Shown piece by piece: positions 50,317 to 64,000 of a DNA stretch of 64,000 nt (position 1 is its first letter; each line of letters begins with the position of its first letter). Origin of the DNA: Trogon surrucura (lineage: Eukaryota; Chordata; Aves; Trogoniformes; Trogonidae); assembly GCA_020746105.1 (NCBI GenBank), contig CM036632.1:3410001-3474000 (forward strand). The letters are read 5' to 3'. The position numbers were made by a program, and so were the translations under genes. The notes beneath the pieces are model-generated. The model saw only the letters and a list, made by a program, of their open reading frames with translations, was not told the DNA's origin and ran no database searches.

Positions 50317-53300
50317 GCTAATTAGGTTGTTTCCAGTTCCTGAACTGGTCTTCAAGTGTAAAATTAACCATAAAAATGACTGTGGAAGCCTGACAAGTAT
50401 TTTGCCTTGTGCCTTTGGACACAGTAAACAATTGGTTTTCTTCTCTGCTCAAAGGTTGGGAAGATGAGGGAGGTACCAGGCTTTCAAGAGCTCGCTGAAC
50501 AGCAGAAAATGCCCTACACAAAACCTTTGTTACTAACAAAAAAAGAACACATCCAAAGACAAGGCACAGGAGGAACACGCAGGTAGACCCTTCAAGTCCA
50601 CAGGGCATAAGCAACACAGAGGGGCTGTTTTGCACCAGGAGGAAAAAAAAGGCCACGTATAAAAAAAAAAAAAGTCACATCAGCTGGAAGCAACAACATT
50701 CAGAATAAGCCTGAAAGGACAACAAACACCTGGTGGAACAACACAAGCCATCCTGCTGAAAGACGAAAAAAAAAATTTGGATTAAATCAGCCCGGAAGCT
50801 TTCACAACGCAGGTTAATATCCCAACGTCCACTGACTTGCATCAGAGCATTCATCTGCCTTCTCCAGTCCGTGCCATGAAACCAGAGCGGGTGTCAGGGA
50901 GCAGCTCTCGAGCCCAGAGAGACGTTACGTCACAACCTCGTTCGCACGGCAGCACCGTTCCAGCCCTACGCTGGCGGGGGTTCATGCCCTTCTCTGTTAA
51001 GGAAAATCTGGGTAACTTTTCACTGAGCAGCAGTTGGGAAAAAGGTGCAGTTATCAGATGAGTGGCCTCCTTGATTGGAATTGAAAGAAGCAAGTTTGAA
51101 AGAGCTTTTAGTCCATTAAAAATAAAAAGACAGACGGCAAACAGGTTCCACATAAAAAGCTTTCACAATGCTCCTATACAAACTAAGTGTCAGATAATAC
51201 AGAAGGTTTTTTTACGACTCCACATGCTTTTCTGACTTCTTGAGTGCACTGATTTACAGAATAGTGTTGAAGACCATTTTCACGATGCCAAAACATGCTA
51301 CAGCTGCTCTGAGACCAGTAAAGGGAGAGAGAGACGAAGGAAAAAAAAAATAAAAAAATCCCTGGAAGTTATTTCAGGGAAGAAAACCTCCTTTTCCATC
51401 CTTCCTTATCCACAAATACTTGATCCATACATGCAAAGACTGATCTGTAAGAGTCAGAGAAACCTTCCTAGAGCCTTTCTACGAGAAAGAACCAGACTTC
51501 TTGAGGACGTGCTCAACTCCATCTAGCAGTTGCTAACATGATGTGCCCTTCCACACCAGGATCACCCTATCCCAAAGCGACCTTTCCCATTCTTAAGTGA
51601 GCTACTTAAGGAAGTCATTTTTTCCCAAGGATTCAGAACCAGAACAACTTGCTTTTCATGTGGTCTTTCGTTCAACTAGGTCAAAGCTCCAATGAGGTCC
51701 TGCGACAAAAAGCAGGCTGGAATGCATCACTACACTCATTTTATTCGTCCCCTTCCTACCAGAAAGGGCTGGTTTAAACTGTTCTGCTTCATCTCATGAA
51801 ACTTGCACCAAACGTATTTTTCTAAACTACGACGGGTGACCTCGTGGTGCTGAGGAGCACTCACATTGTTTGTTCCACTGGCTCAGTTGTAGGTGGAACC
51901 ATCTCCAGACGAGCAGCAGCGACACTCACATCTGGAGGCAGGGCAGCTGTTTGCGCAGCGATCGCACCTTCCCGCTCCGGAACGAGGAGACTCTGCAGCC
52001 TGAGAGCTCCTTCTATTGACGGCCTGTGCCAGCTTAAGCTTGGAGAGTACGCACCCTGAAGGGAATTCCAATTAAAGCTCCGACACAGTCAAGTTACCGG
52101 ATTAGACGGATAGACAACACTCAGAAGGGAGAGCGCACATTTTTCTGAATCAACTCTGCAATGAAGGCGTGTTCTTAAATGAGAATAACGTTGTAGGCAA
52201 AGTCTGTCCAAGCTCCAAACCCACAGTTTTGGTTCCAGGGCTCTTCTCAAGAGAGAACTGCAAGTCAATCTAAAACTAGAGAACTCTGATGAAATTAAGA
52301 ATTAAATTTGGGGGTGAAACAGAGATCTGACTAGTTATCATTTAACCTTTACATACAGATTTTTTCCCTGCTTTCCTTACTCTGGACGATATATCATAAC
52401 AAGACATTAAATCAGATTTACTTATTTTTTTTAAAAAGCAACTTTTCCCCATTCGTTTTGCACTAAACTCCACAGCAAGTTCGAGGCTGAAATTGAACTT
52501 GGGACAAAAAAAAAAAAAGAGAAAACAACACAATTTAAAAGACAGAGAGCACAAGCTAGAACAGAAAAATAGGATGATGCTCTAAAGCTGTAATTTAGGT
52601 TTTCCCATATATAGTTTCAGCAGTAAAAAGCAACTCTCTGGAATTCAAATGGCTATGCTGAAATTGCTTATTTGCTTCTCCTTTGGTAGGTGCTCATCCC
52701 CACCACTAGCATTTGCAAATCTAAATGATTTCTCAAGTGCTCTGTAAGAGATATATTTAAGAGCCTACCGTATTTTTAAACCATTTAAGTAACGGCTCGT
52801 GTTCATCTACAGTCAGATTGTTTTAAAAGCAGACGCAGATTTGCCTCGTGAAACCACGAAAGCTGCTTAAGGTTCAAACGCACGGCTCCTTCCCCAAACA
52901 CGGGTGACGTACGGATGTGTTCTGCGTGTTGATTTTTACCTGGTTCCTGCACTGCACCACTGCAGCAGGGAATTTCACGTGAGAAAAGGGGCTTGCCAAT
53001 ACCGCAGTAGTGTATTCTAAAACCTAGTGCAAAAAAAAAAAATCTATTCCTTTACCTCGCCGTTCCCCCCACATCAGCAAATCGTGGAAATGTTTTTAAA
53101 CGTCCTATTAGGTAATGGATTGATCTAATCTGCGAGGACGTGACTTGGGAAGCAATTCAAGGAGGAAGCTGAACAGCCCGATGCTGTGCGGAGTCTTATT
53201 AAACCCTGCCCACGCTGCAGAGATTGCATTTTGTCCCGCGTAAAACTACAAAATCTGATTCTTCGTGCAGGTATGCTCTTGGGGAGTTTGCCGCGCTGCT

Positions 53301-55596
53301 TGGTTGGAAATACTCTGGATAGGATCCCTTCAGAAAGGAAAAAAAGAAACTTGAGGATACGAAGGATCAAAGCCCTACCATGTCCTGCAGCCTCGTTTAG
53401 AAAAGCACAGAGATTTCAGCTATCTTTTCTTTAACTACTCTGAGATGTCCATAAAAATACGTGAACTTAATTAGTCCACATCAAAGTCAAGGCAATTCTG
53501 CTAGGACGAAAGATGGATGGGATGACGCTACAGCAAAGATTCTCCGTGGCATAACTTATTTATGAGACAAATACTCTCAGCAAAAAAAAGGAGGCTACTA
53601 GAAAATGAGCAGCAATGGCGTGACAGAGTGCATCTATTAGTGACTGTTTGATTTAATTAAAAAAAATACGAAAAAAACCCACAACCGCCCCAACGCTGTA
53701 CTAAATAGGGTGGATCCACTGCTGAGCCTGACCAAAAAGCATCGGTGTAGAGAACATTTCTGCTTTTAAAGGCTTCCGATGAGTTACGCACCATTCTGTC
53801 AAAACTTAAAAGTTATTACAGACGACATTTTTATATTCACTGTAGCGGAGCAAGCCAGCTGGTAGTACAGAAATTAACCCCATCACTTACAACGTTTCTG
53901 ACAATTGTGGCCTTCAATGATGATACATTAACAAACAAATAAGACAAACAAGCCAAACTCTGTTCTTGCCATTAAGAATAAAACTTCCTCTTTGTCTAAC
54001 AGGAGTTAAAGACAAGTTCTAAGTCACCTCACAGTGTCTACAAGAGAAAAACATCACGAAACAACGAAATAAACTTTCCTTTTGGTTTTTCAAGAGCTAT
54101 ACAGATCGTTTGCTGATTCTCCTTCCAAAGACTGATTTGCCCAAAGCACCACAACCCAGTCCCAGGAAGGACATTCCCCCTCAAAAACATGCTAGAAAAA
54201 AATGCGCTGACACGGGAAGGACCATTAACCCCCCCCGTACTAAACAGCCTTCGTCGCAGAACAAGGGCTTCCTCTAAAATTACACAGTCTTTCGGAGAAC
54301 AGACGACAGAGCAGTCCCAAAACCCAGCACTTTCACTAGCACGAAGCATAAAATGCAACTATACTGGACAAACTAGAAGTTTTGCTTGTGTGGTTCCACT
54401 TTAAGACATCAGCATGTGAGGGCATATTTATATTCACCTCACTGTATGTGTAGAGGAACACTCGAAGCCAACTAGCACAGCACTGCCTAGGAACAGCCAG
54501 AGAATGAAAACAAATTCTCAATATGCTCGCTAAGAACGTGCTTTGGTATCTAGTACGCTGAAGCTTACTATTTCCTCCTGTCTCAGAACAAAACAAATTA
54601 ATAATTCATTTTACTGGAGCGAAGTAAGAGGTCTCTCATTCACTAGAAAACGTGCACGCAAATTTACAAACCGAAAGTTATGGAGGTGGTCAGAACTGCA
54701 ATTCACTCTTCAGAAAATCTTTAGATTTGGACGTTGTGAGGTCTCAGACATGCAGGTCATCTTAGAAAAACAGTTATTAAAGCAGCACGAACGTAAAATA
54801 TCTTTTGTAAGAGAAAAAGGAGTTTGGAATTCTCACATGAAAAACTGGGAAGATGAATAAGAGCATCTTCATTAAAAAAACCAAAACTGGGCAATAAGCA
54901 CTCTCATGACATTCATTCCCTCATCCATTTAAGGATTGTGCAAATCGCTGCAGTCCCACAGAATAATCATTAATCTGGAAGGTGGGCGATAATTTCTTAG
55001 GGGAAAGCTTCTGTCTTCTGACACAGGATGTACAGCCAATTATTACGCTTAAACACTTCCCGCTGCAGTTGGAACATCAACTTGTTTTTGCAGAATGAGT
55101 TCTTTTTACCTGTCCCTGAACGGAATGAATGGGGAGGAGGGGGGCAGGTGAATTGTTACTGCCTCCCAAGATCAGGGCATGCGAAGTTTGAGCTCCTGCT
55201 GTTCGGGGGAATCGCAGAAGGGATGATTTTCATGTAGAAAAAACTGGAATCTCCTAACTGGAATCAAGAAGCAACCAAAAACCATTCCAACCGGCCCACG
55301 CAAATAAAGAACGCCCCAAAAACCCAGTGCGAACCAGAAATACACCACAGTACGTTCTCAGTTTGGCACCTTCCTAGTAAGACTCAGTCCTTGGAGCTGA
55401 GTTTAGAGCATCTTGTCAACACATAAGAAAAAACACAGTGCCATAACAAATACTTGCCTTTTTTGTAGAAACACAGAACTACAAAGTTTCATTTCTCTGC
55501 TCCTTCCTCCAACCAGCTCCAAGACCCTACACCCAGCACTTTTGTTACCTGGCTCACAGTCAACCTTCCATTGCCACCCAGAAGAGGCTTAAGTTT

Positions 55597-55652
55597 GTTA
55601 CCTTTAACTTTAATGTCTGTTACATTTAACTTTACCGAGTCACCTTTAAATC
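55597..55652. repeat. Short 22-bp-period direct repeat
   Basis: gttacctttaactttaatgt and gttacatttaactttaccga repeat at a 22-base interval, with a weaker third copy, cacctttaaa. It is short, imperfect and without known function. Confidence 0.6.
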
Positions 55653-56791
55653 ACGTCTAGTATAATATACGGTATCTGTGTTTTCAGTTGAAGGCTCTAT
55701 TGCTTCCATTCTACAGAACTTCCAACACATATCAGCAGTAAATTCAAAAAAGCCAGGGCTCCATTTCTGGATGGTTTCAGCTGGGACAGCAATCCTCGGA
55801 CAGGTTTGATACTGTAAAGGTCCTAGTGGCCATGAAGCACTTTCTGAATTTCCATCATTGATGTCAGGACTGGTAAAGACATCACTTTTTTTTTAACAAA
55901 ATTTCCATTATAATACTGAAAGCTTCACCTAAGAAGTATAAGATGACAATCTCGCAGAAGTCCTCATTTCTTTCCTCTTTTCAGTCTGTTGACTACAACC
56001 AGGTATCTTCTTCTCATACGCTTTTTTTTCCAGCAATACCACTCAACAGTGCTTTGTTGTGGGGTTATTTTTAATGTACCGAACAACAGCATGAAGTAAA
56101 AAGCCATATATTCCTTTTCCACAGATGTCTGTAAGCCATTAACAGATTACATTTCATGTATTAGTGTCACTGCCTTGTTCAGGAGACCTAAACAGACAAA
56201 TTTCTGAATTGAGATTTTCAAATCAAGTGCAGATAAATTCATCCTAGTACTTTTAATTCTGTACTAAAAGAAGTGCTACTAGGTAAAAAAGGAGTTGGGT
56301 TTTTTTTATTTAGTCACACACAAAAGTTTGCTCTTTTTTAAGAGTGTAATTTCAACTGCAATTATTTGTATCTTTTTGAGGAGCCATCATCAGTAGTTTT
56401 GACTTCGGGAAATTTACTTTGATTCTGATCAGTCACTTTTTAATAAGCATGAGGCAAACTGGTAATGAATGGAGTTGACATCCAGGCCCTAAATCTGTCC
56501 ACTAACGTTTGTGTAAAGAAAAAAAAAAAGTCTAGAGCCTCATTGCAATGCAATTCTTTGAAGAGCAACATGGAGAACCATCAAATAGATTCAAATCTTC
56601 ATCTTGACCCAGCTCAAGCTGCTTGCCTACAATGAATATGAGAACAGAAGAGCATTTATGTGCACATCAGATGCCACTCAGCCGAGCAGCAAAGGGAAAA
56701 GCTTCTACTCACAGCAGCTTTAAACTGTGTGAAATCACTAGAAGAAAAAAGTCTCTCCTCATTACTGTGAGAATTAACAGTTAGAGAGGTA

Positions 56792-56812
56792 TTGTTGTTG
56801 TTGTTGTGTTGT
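56792..56812. repeat. (TTG)n microsatellite
   Basis: About six TTG units with one slip (ttgtgttg), in USP22 intron 1. Confidence 0.85.
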
Positions 56813-59261
56813 TTGAGTTTCTTTTTTTTATTTAACTTCCAAGCAGCTACTGCATCTTATCTAAAAAACCCACCTCCTCCAGCACCTAACGGCAGAGCGG
56901 AAAGTAACCAGAGCTTTGTATATTTGACTGCTACTACATGAAAACTTCTCATACTCAGCAATAAAACCAGAGAAGCAGGAAGCTTCTGTCTCCCACGACT
57001 GCACTGACCGTGGCAACAAACGGCTGTAAACCAGGGCCAGGCACCGAGAATCTGCAGGAGAGCAGGAGGACGCAGGGTGCCCAGCCCAAACTGACCACAA
57101 AAAGGGGCTCAGGAGCTGAGGGGACAGAACCCAAACTTGCTGTGAGCCTCAAGGCCAGCGAGGCAGAAGTAGAGAAGCAGCAGCACCTAGAAGAGCCCTG
57201 AAGACGTAGCGCCAGCCTCCTCGCTCAGGCTCTGCGGCTCTCGCGACCGAAGCCACGTTGCGGTGATGCATCTGTTACAGGCACCGGCCACGGTAAGTCT
57301 GGCTTCGTCTGCAGCCAAGGGTAAGGGATCCAGCAGTCTCAAAACCCGTTTGCAACTGCAGAAGATCCAAAGAAGTATTCCTTTTCCCATCCGCAAATGT
57401 TTTCTTAAAAAGAGGACATCTCCCATGACTCAACTACAAAAAACTGAGAGGCAAGAAGAAACAGGGACATAAGAAAAAAACCCAGTAGTTTTCACAATAC
57501 ATGAAAAACAATCTTGCAGCAACAATTCCAGTGCGACTGTCCCAGACTTGTAAACAGTGATTCACGGCTATTTTGAAATCGAGTTTCTATTCCAGGTTTC
57601 ATCTTCTAACATTATTCTGTTCGCTTATAATTTGGACCAAATCTGAAAAACACAGGCGTGAATTTCAGCAAGTTGGAGTCCTTGGAACTTTTATCGACTT
57701 CAGACGTGGCCGCAAGACGGCAGCAACCTTGAAAAATCAAGACTCCAGCTAAGTGCCACATGCTGACAGCACCCGTAATCTCTCAGAGCAAAAGATTTGA
57801 CAGGACCGTTTTGTGCTGACCAGCCAGACCTTGGTCTCCTCGCTTGTCTTCTGTGTTTACGAGACGAAAAGTTAAACCCTTAACTGCAACAAAAGGCTGA
57901 TCACTTCAGTTTCGCAGGATTTACAGACCACCAGTGTTTTTTCCACATCTTCCTTTCTAAGCAGGCTGCTTGATTACACAATGCTGCACGCCGAAAACAA
58001 AAATTAGTAGATTATAGTGTTCGGTTTCATTTATGGACATTGTGCGTGGTTTGTCATTTTAATGCAAAAAGTGTTAGTTCAATTTAAAGCGTGGATATAA
58101 AAATCAGTTAAGACAAAACAAATACAGACTGCAGCAGCCAGCTGGGCTCAGTGACTAGGAAAGCTTATTAGGCAAAGCACATGCTTTTTAGCTAGAACAC
58201 ACCTCTGCATTCCAAAAAGAAATCCCAGCAGGACAGCTAGCTTTCGCAACACAGGGCGAAGAAAGGCAAGCAGAAAAGCTTCCAGGCTGTTAATTAGAGT
58301 GAAGATCTATTTCGTAATATCAACAACAGAGCTTTCTTCCTATTTTTCTTGCTCTTTAAAGGATAAAATAAACAAAACCAAGGCACCTCCACTTTTGTCA
58401 ATTTGCTAGCCACATTTTTAAGAGTCCTGTCCCCAGAAAAGCTTCACCTACCCTCTACTGTTCCAAAGGAAGACGTTGGGAGGGCTGCAGAAGAGCGGGT
58501 GAAAATATAATTAAGTGCAGATAACATTACTTTCCAGACCTAAAACTTCTCCTTCCTTGACAGCAAACACGAAAGCATACCCAGGGCCATCAGCTTTATA
58601 CAATCTGTCCGCGTAAACATCAGTTTCTTCCTGAATTAATGAGGTTTCATAAAATTCTAATACTCCTACTAAAACATGAAAGATAGAAAGGAAGGAGACA
58701 TTTCAGCCAAAGCACTACCCAAGATAAAACCCAATCCACCCTCACACCACTGAACAGGGCAAATGCTGAGACTTCTTTTAAGTACCTTCAGGAAAGGGTA
58801 AAAAGTTTAAAAAGACAAAAGCCAAAACTGCCAACAACCACAAACACCCAAACAAGCAAAAAGCCAAACAGCAACATGACACTTTTATGGGACAAAAATC
58901 TTACAAAGTGATTGGGCAGTTCGAGTACAATCTCTGGTAGCCGGCTCCAAACTACTAGTAGTGACCTTGTGAAGGGAACACAGCTTTTACTTAAGGAATT
59001 GAAAAGCTGAAGCTTTAAAAAAGAAATAAAACCTATTTCAGTTCTTGAAACTATTAAAAGTTGTGCAGAGCACGACCCATCGAGACCGAGTGTTTCGACA
59101 CAATGCCATCGTTTCATTCCACGAGGCATCTTTTTGACAACACTTCAGAATGCGTAATAACGCACGTTGCTTTGCATTCTCACACCAAAACTTCCTTAAA
59201 TTAAACCACTGGAACTCATGTTACAAGAGAAAGAAAAATGTTTAAAGGCATCAAAGAACAT

Positions 59262-59287
59262 CTTAGAGATATATATATATCTCTAAG
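59262..59287. repeat. 26-bp perfect palindrome with AT core
   Basis: The sequence cttagagat, an AT alternating core, then ctctaag equals its own reverse complement over 26 bases. The symmetry breaks at 59261/59288. The central alternating AT stretch with GC-containing arms could extrude as a cruciform or simply be a short AT microsatellite with matching flanks. Confidence 0.9.
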
Positions 59288-60623
59288 TGAAAAACAAGGT
59301 GAAAGACAAGGACCTGATTTTTAAAATAAATGCCAACGGGTTCACCTCGAGCAGTTTTAACCCCTGCCATGGTACCTGTCAGAGCAGTGGAAATATTCAA
59401 AGCAGAATACTCTCACCTTCCAGATGCTTTACTAGCCAATATGTCTGTGCCTTATAAAGTAACATACTACACAATACATGGCATTTTCCACTTCTTTGTT
59501 GGTGAAGATATTAAGATTTCTATTAAAGATTCAACTTTGTCCACTGCCACAGTTAGAATAACAGTACTTGGATGCAGAAGACAATTTGCCCATCAAAGTT
59601 AATAAATTAGTCAAGTAATTCTTTGATTAATCAAGCAGAGCTTAAGAAGGCAGAGAAAAGGTCCTCTAAGAGGTGGGGAATTTCTCAGCAAGTTTGCAAG
59701 CGAGTTCAAGTGGTTTTCATCAGTCCTGTGAATGTGTGCCCGGGCACTTCTTTCTCTGTAATGAATTAATTCTAGGAATTCAAGTGCCAAAAGGCTTAAA
59801 GCATGATTTCTTGATACCCCATTTGTGATAATCAAATGATGGTAACTGAAGAAGGAACTGGGGAAAGAGTGTTACCTACATGTGTTTAGCCCAAGATTTG
59901 CATTAGAATTCCCTAGTTCATTAATCCCAGGTAAAACTTACTTCGTAAGAAAAAGAAAAGATTTATCGAATATATTTGTACTCCACATGGAGCCTTTGGA
60001 CGAGTGTTTTCTGCACAGCAAACTCATCACCACAGTTTTGTGGGAGATGATACTAAAAAGAGATGGGAGAAAAAAAATCACATAGTGGATGGATCAGGAA
60101 CACTACGAAGAAACGGAGAAAACAACTCGAGTGAAGGTGACACCTACTGAGGTACCACTACTGCGGGCAATTCCGTCAGCACTCGGTACAAGAAACACAA
60201 AGTATATACAACTGCTGTTCTGTGCGGTGTCCAACCACTAGAAAATTTAAACACGTGAGCATTTAGTGCTGCTAAAACTTCATTTCACCACTCCTGTAAC
60301 AATTCACCATCAGTTTTACCTAAGACATACAGCTCGTCCTCCAAACTTGGAAGTAGTTCATGAAAACAAAGACAGTAATCCCCCAAACAACCATGACAAC
60401 AAGCAGGCAAGAATAGCTTCAAGTTCTGTAAATCAGCTCAACTTTATGTTTCCAAAAAAAAAAATTTCCTCTCGACATCTTACAAGACAGAAATTTTACA
60501 AAACTAAGACCGAAACTACTTCACTCACATCTCCCTTTTCCTCCACCGGCTCTTGGGAAACTTTGGCTTTTCAAAAGAACTGTCCCACATATGAATCCTT
60601 CTGGTCAAATGAAAAGATAACTT

Positions 60624-60670
60624 ATGTACATATATATGCAGAGATACATAGACACACACACATATATATC
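60624..60670. repeat. Mixed TA/CA microsatellite
   Basis: gtacatatatatg is followed by a gacacacacaca run and another atatatat block. It is an impure dinucleotide repeat in USP22 intron 1. Confidence 0.75.
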
Positions 60671-63600
60671 TAATTCTCAGGGGGGGAAAAAAGCATTACT
60701 AGGGGGGAAAAAAAAGGCAGTAGCTGTAAAGTCTCACAATCCACTGTGCAAAGAGGTTGCTCTGTTATTTGGTTTAGAAGGGAAGGCTACCAGCCGAAAC
60801 AGAAGGGTTTTCAGGGTTCATACAAAAATGACTCCTGGACTAGCCCAACACCTCTCCCTAAGGCGCAGCTCTTGGAACATCGGGAGGTCAAACGGGCAGG
60901 TCGGTACGTAACCAAACGAGGTAAGCAAAAGCCTCTTTTTCTCAGCAAGGCAGGTGGAGTAGAGAGGTAGAGGAAGAGAGAGCAGTCCCATATAGACAAA
61001 CTCCAGTTACCCAAGATTGCTGGGCAAGCAGATATGGGTTGAAATAACCAGAAGTCCATTTCCAGATAAGAAATCATCCTGCAGTTCTTCACAGAAGGGA
61101 TTATTTCCACTCGGGATTTGCAAGCATTACAAGACTGTCAGCTGCAATGCCTTAAAATACAGATGTGCCATGTCTGATAAATATTCAAAATACAGTTCAC
61201 AGCCACTGCACATACAGTAGAATAAAGCAGGGGTTGGAGAATCCACAAGAAATGTTCCATTATTTTAGTTACAAATTCACTAAACAAGTGGGTTCTTTCA
61301 CATTTTACATAGCGGTCAGGTTTCACCTCTAACTGCCAACACAATAACAAAGACTTCGCAAACTTAAAGTTGACTAAAACTTTACAAGAGCAGGTCTGGA
61401 AAGCTTGCCTGCCTCCTTTGCTTTTATTCCTAACATGTTTTTGAAACAGACTGAAGAGCAGCACTCCACAGTAGTGACAGATTTTCAGAGGTGACCACTG
61501 TTTCCATCACTCTTCACCAAGACTCTTGGGGAGGGAGCAGAGGAACGGCGTGTGCAGGTACAAGAACACTACGGTTTCCATTCGCCTGTTCTTTGTGGCA
61601 GTTTCACCTTTCCTTCGTTACAGCACAAGAAGACACTCTCTCCCCTTTGTAGAAAAGCTAGATCCTGCTTCCATGGAGGTAAAGTCAGGAACAGCTGCTG
61701 TTCAAGGGATAGCAGCTCTATATTCCAAAGGTTTAGCAGCAAGAGAGATGTATAAAGTAAGTATTCTTCTAATAAAACAAGGGGAGAAAAAGATAAATCA
61801 CAGTAAGCATTAAGACTGCACGTAATTAAGAGAACTGCTAATTTCTGCTTTTAATCAAACAAGAGGAGACAGGAACCCTGGCAGCCACGCACATCCAAAG
61901 AAATCACCAAAAAAGATAAAGGAGGAGGAAGAAAAAAAAAAAAAGTTGTGCATGTGGCCTGGCTGTGCTGCTCTGACCAAACACAGCAGACCTTGAATCC
62001 TCTTTAAACGATCGTTAAAATAGTGAACCTGATTCTCAAAAAGGCAAAGAAACAGATTCCGTGCTACACTGGACACCACGCACCTGGAAGTATCTCATAT
62101 TGCCATTCTCCACTACCCCAAGGTTAAGCAAATTACCACTGACTGTATTCATGTGTGGCTTTTTTTTAAATATATCGACCCACACACAACGTCCCCCAAC
62201 TCCAGTCAAAAAACGATGGCAATGACATTGTGTGCAAGGAAATAAAGTATTGAAATAAAGTATTGAAAGCTCAAAATTCAAACTGAGACTTTCAAAAGTT
62301 AAGATTTGGAAACACGTTTATAACCTGAGCTCTACCAAACAGCAACATCCCGGAAAAGAAACAAGGCGAGTGTTCCTACAGCCTTCTGAATGCCCAAACA
62401 CATGTTCTCATCGCACGGTTCTAGTCTCTTGTGATACAAAATTCAACAGGAGTCTTCTTGGAGACACTGGGACTGAAAGGAGAAACAAATTTTTAAACTA
62501 TCTAGAGTAATTATTTGTATTTTTAGTAGAACCATGCAGATGAAATCACTGTACGATTAACACACAACCGAACGGCTCAGTGTAACCAGCGCTTAATAAC
62601 TGAACGTTGACTGACTGGAACAACCTCAGTGACATTTTTCTTCTTTTACAGTTAAGTTAATAACATGGAGAAGGGAAAAGCTTTATCAAAGGTAACTACT
62701 AAACCAGCCTTTACATACAATTTGTCTTTGTCTTCTTTCCCAATGAATTACCTACAGATACACCTACATGTACGTACAAAACACCAATACAAGACACTGC
62801 TTGACAGATGAGATGGACTAGGGCAAAAAGTTTAATGAAGCACAGGATTAAGAAAGAACTAACCACACGTTTCAAATACAGAGACTGCGAGCTAAACTAA
62901 TAAAATTAATGCTTTGTTTGTTGATCATACACGAATTACAATTACAGTTTTATTGCTCTGTATTTCGTTCAAATATACCCCAGTGTACCTTGGCACAAAT
63001 CTCCGCTTCAAAAATCAACGGAGTAATTAGAAAAGCTGTAGAAAATTAGTGCATTGAGTAGTATTTCCATAATTTCTCCTACAAAATGATTAACAGACAT
63101 TAGATACCATGAGCAGTGCTACTGAGGCACTTAAGAGTATACTAATTTGGTTTTCCAATTTAAAAAAAAAGAAGCTATTTCCAACTGGCTCCCCACCAGT
63201 TACTTTAAGATTCCCTCTAAAAAAAAGAAATGGCGATGGAATCAAGAAATTTTACATGATACTACAGCACAAAAGTGACAGGTTCTTGGTTTTCAGACCG
63301 GTAGAAAAATTGTCTTTTGTCAAATGGTTTTAAATTTGATTTTCAACACACGCACGCACCAATGCAGGAAGTCATCGGTTATGTTTAACGTGCAACTACA
63401 CAGACTTTGCGCAGAATTTAAGCACTCGGAAGACGGACAAAAGCAGCAAGAAGGTCCACCCCTATGGAAAAGCTGTGCTCACGCAGACGGGAAGGCTAAG
63501 GGTGCACAACGACGTCTGCTGAAACTGTAACGTCCTTCAGGGAAACGAAACTCGGCCAACAGCGTCTGCACCGAGGCCTCACATTAGCAGTTGGGTGTGA

Positions 63601-64000
63601 GAGAATCAGCCGTACTACCAAAAACCACTCGGACAGAATCGTATTTCACCTCTGAGGGGGAGTTCCACCCAAGCAGCACTTGGGCCTGTCCTGTACCACT
63701 GGAGTAGCTACTCACTGGTTACTTCCCCGTGTATCCTCACTGAACCGTCCACGCTACCACACACTCTACCCACGTCATCTCCACACCCAAACCAAGAGGC
63801 TTTGCTTCCAACTCTCCCACCTTCCCAGACTTGCTATTAGATGTTATTATGTGTGGGCTTCCACCTCTTACTATTTTCAGTTTACTTACTGTCTGTAGAG
63901 AAACTGAAAAGTTTTTGTTGCTGTGCTAGAAGGTAACAACTTTTATATCAAGTGGGTATGAGCGGAAGAACCGACCTGCAGAGAAGCGCGAACAGGCCAA

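Larger units (their letters stand above)
1..64000 (-). other. USP22: USP22 gene, internal part (partial at both ends)
   Basis: Four minus-strand exons spread over about 38 kb join in frame and give 173 residues that I recognise as USP22. This is the ubiquitin-specific protease of the SAGA co-activator complex; in the nucleus it removes ubiquitin from histones H2B and H2A together with ATXN7L3, ATXN7 and ENY2. The order seen is most of the ZnF-UBP finger (exons 2-3), linker (exons 3-4), then the Cys box of the USP domain (exon 5). The human protein is about 525 residues, so roughly a third is present. The first coding exon and everything after exon 5 were searched for by eye and not found; they presumably lie right and left of the window. 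USP27X and USP51 are intronless mammalian relatives, so a multi-exon copy argues for USP22 itself. Extension of the gene to both window edges is inferred. Confidence 0.93.
43131..64000 (-). other. USP22: USP22 intron 1 (partial)
   Basis: At least 20.9 kb lies upstream of exon 2 in transcription order. I looked on the minus strand for the N-terminal coding exon (human CSHLGSFKVDNWKQN, then FVWSGTAEARKRK) and did not find it, so it should lie to the right of the window. The interval contains the CpG-island-like block near exon 2, one CR1 fragment, a purine-rich array (50157-50316), A22 and A17 runs (48818-48839, 49067-49083), a TTG microsatellite (56792-56812), a 26-bp palindrome (59262-59287) and a TA/CA-rich tract (60624-60670). 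Confidence 0.8.

Noticed and set aside
57010-57201. Charged 63-codon plus-strand frame that looks exon-like
   Set aside because: It has a higher GC composition than its surroundings, but no conserved family, no clear acceptor/donor pair and no partner exons.
1-64000. CRISPR arrays, operons, phage or toxin-antitoxin systems
   Set aside because: The window is vertebrate intronic DNA. The tandem repeats have no spacers, and there is no dense gene order or ribosome-binding-site pattern.

Overview
The window is vertebrate, almost certainly avian, nuclear DNA. Two things show this. Four coding exons on the minus strand match USP22, the ubiquitin protease of the SAGA deubiquitinase module. A CR1-type LINE fragment at about 44025-44225 carries the octamer-repeat 3' tail and the 3' sequence typical of bird CR1. 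Repeat density is low and the introns are long. No bacterial or phage gene organisation is present, and nearly all open frames in the window are chance frames in introns.

Layout, in USP22 transcription order from right to left: intron 1 (partial, 64000 to 43131), exon 2 (43130-42998), intron 2 (42997-31442), exon 3 (31441-31328), intron 3 (31327-25829), exon 4 (25828-25727), intron 4 (25726-5068), exon 5 (5067-4898), intron 5 (partial, 4897 to 1). Exon numbers assume one upstream coding exon, as in human USP22. The four exons total 519 bases (173 codons). They join in frame at every junction (phases 0/1, 1/1, 1/1, 1/0), and all have AG acceptors and GT donors. They encode most of the ZnF-UBP zinc finger, the linker, and the start of the USP catalytic domain including the catalytic Cys box. 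The N-terminal exon and the exons after the Cys box (including the His box) were not found and should lie outside the window.

The remaining roughly 63.5 kb is intronic. Notable non-coding structure: a CpG-island-like block at about 43441-43740, just upstream of exon 2; a six-copy 29-bp minisatellite whose unit contains a 10-bp palindrome and hairpin arms (14315-14488); a CpG-dense but GC-moderate stretch (15541-15900); a 12-bp AT-rich array (33261-33356); a purine-rich 20-bp array (50157-50316); a 26-bp perfect palindrome (59262-59287); several TG/TA microsatellites; dispersed (CCAAA)n/(TTTGG)n tracts; and long homopolymers. I found no convincing RNA gene, second protein gene, CRISPR array or new multi-gene system.
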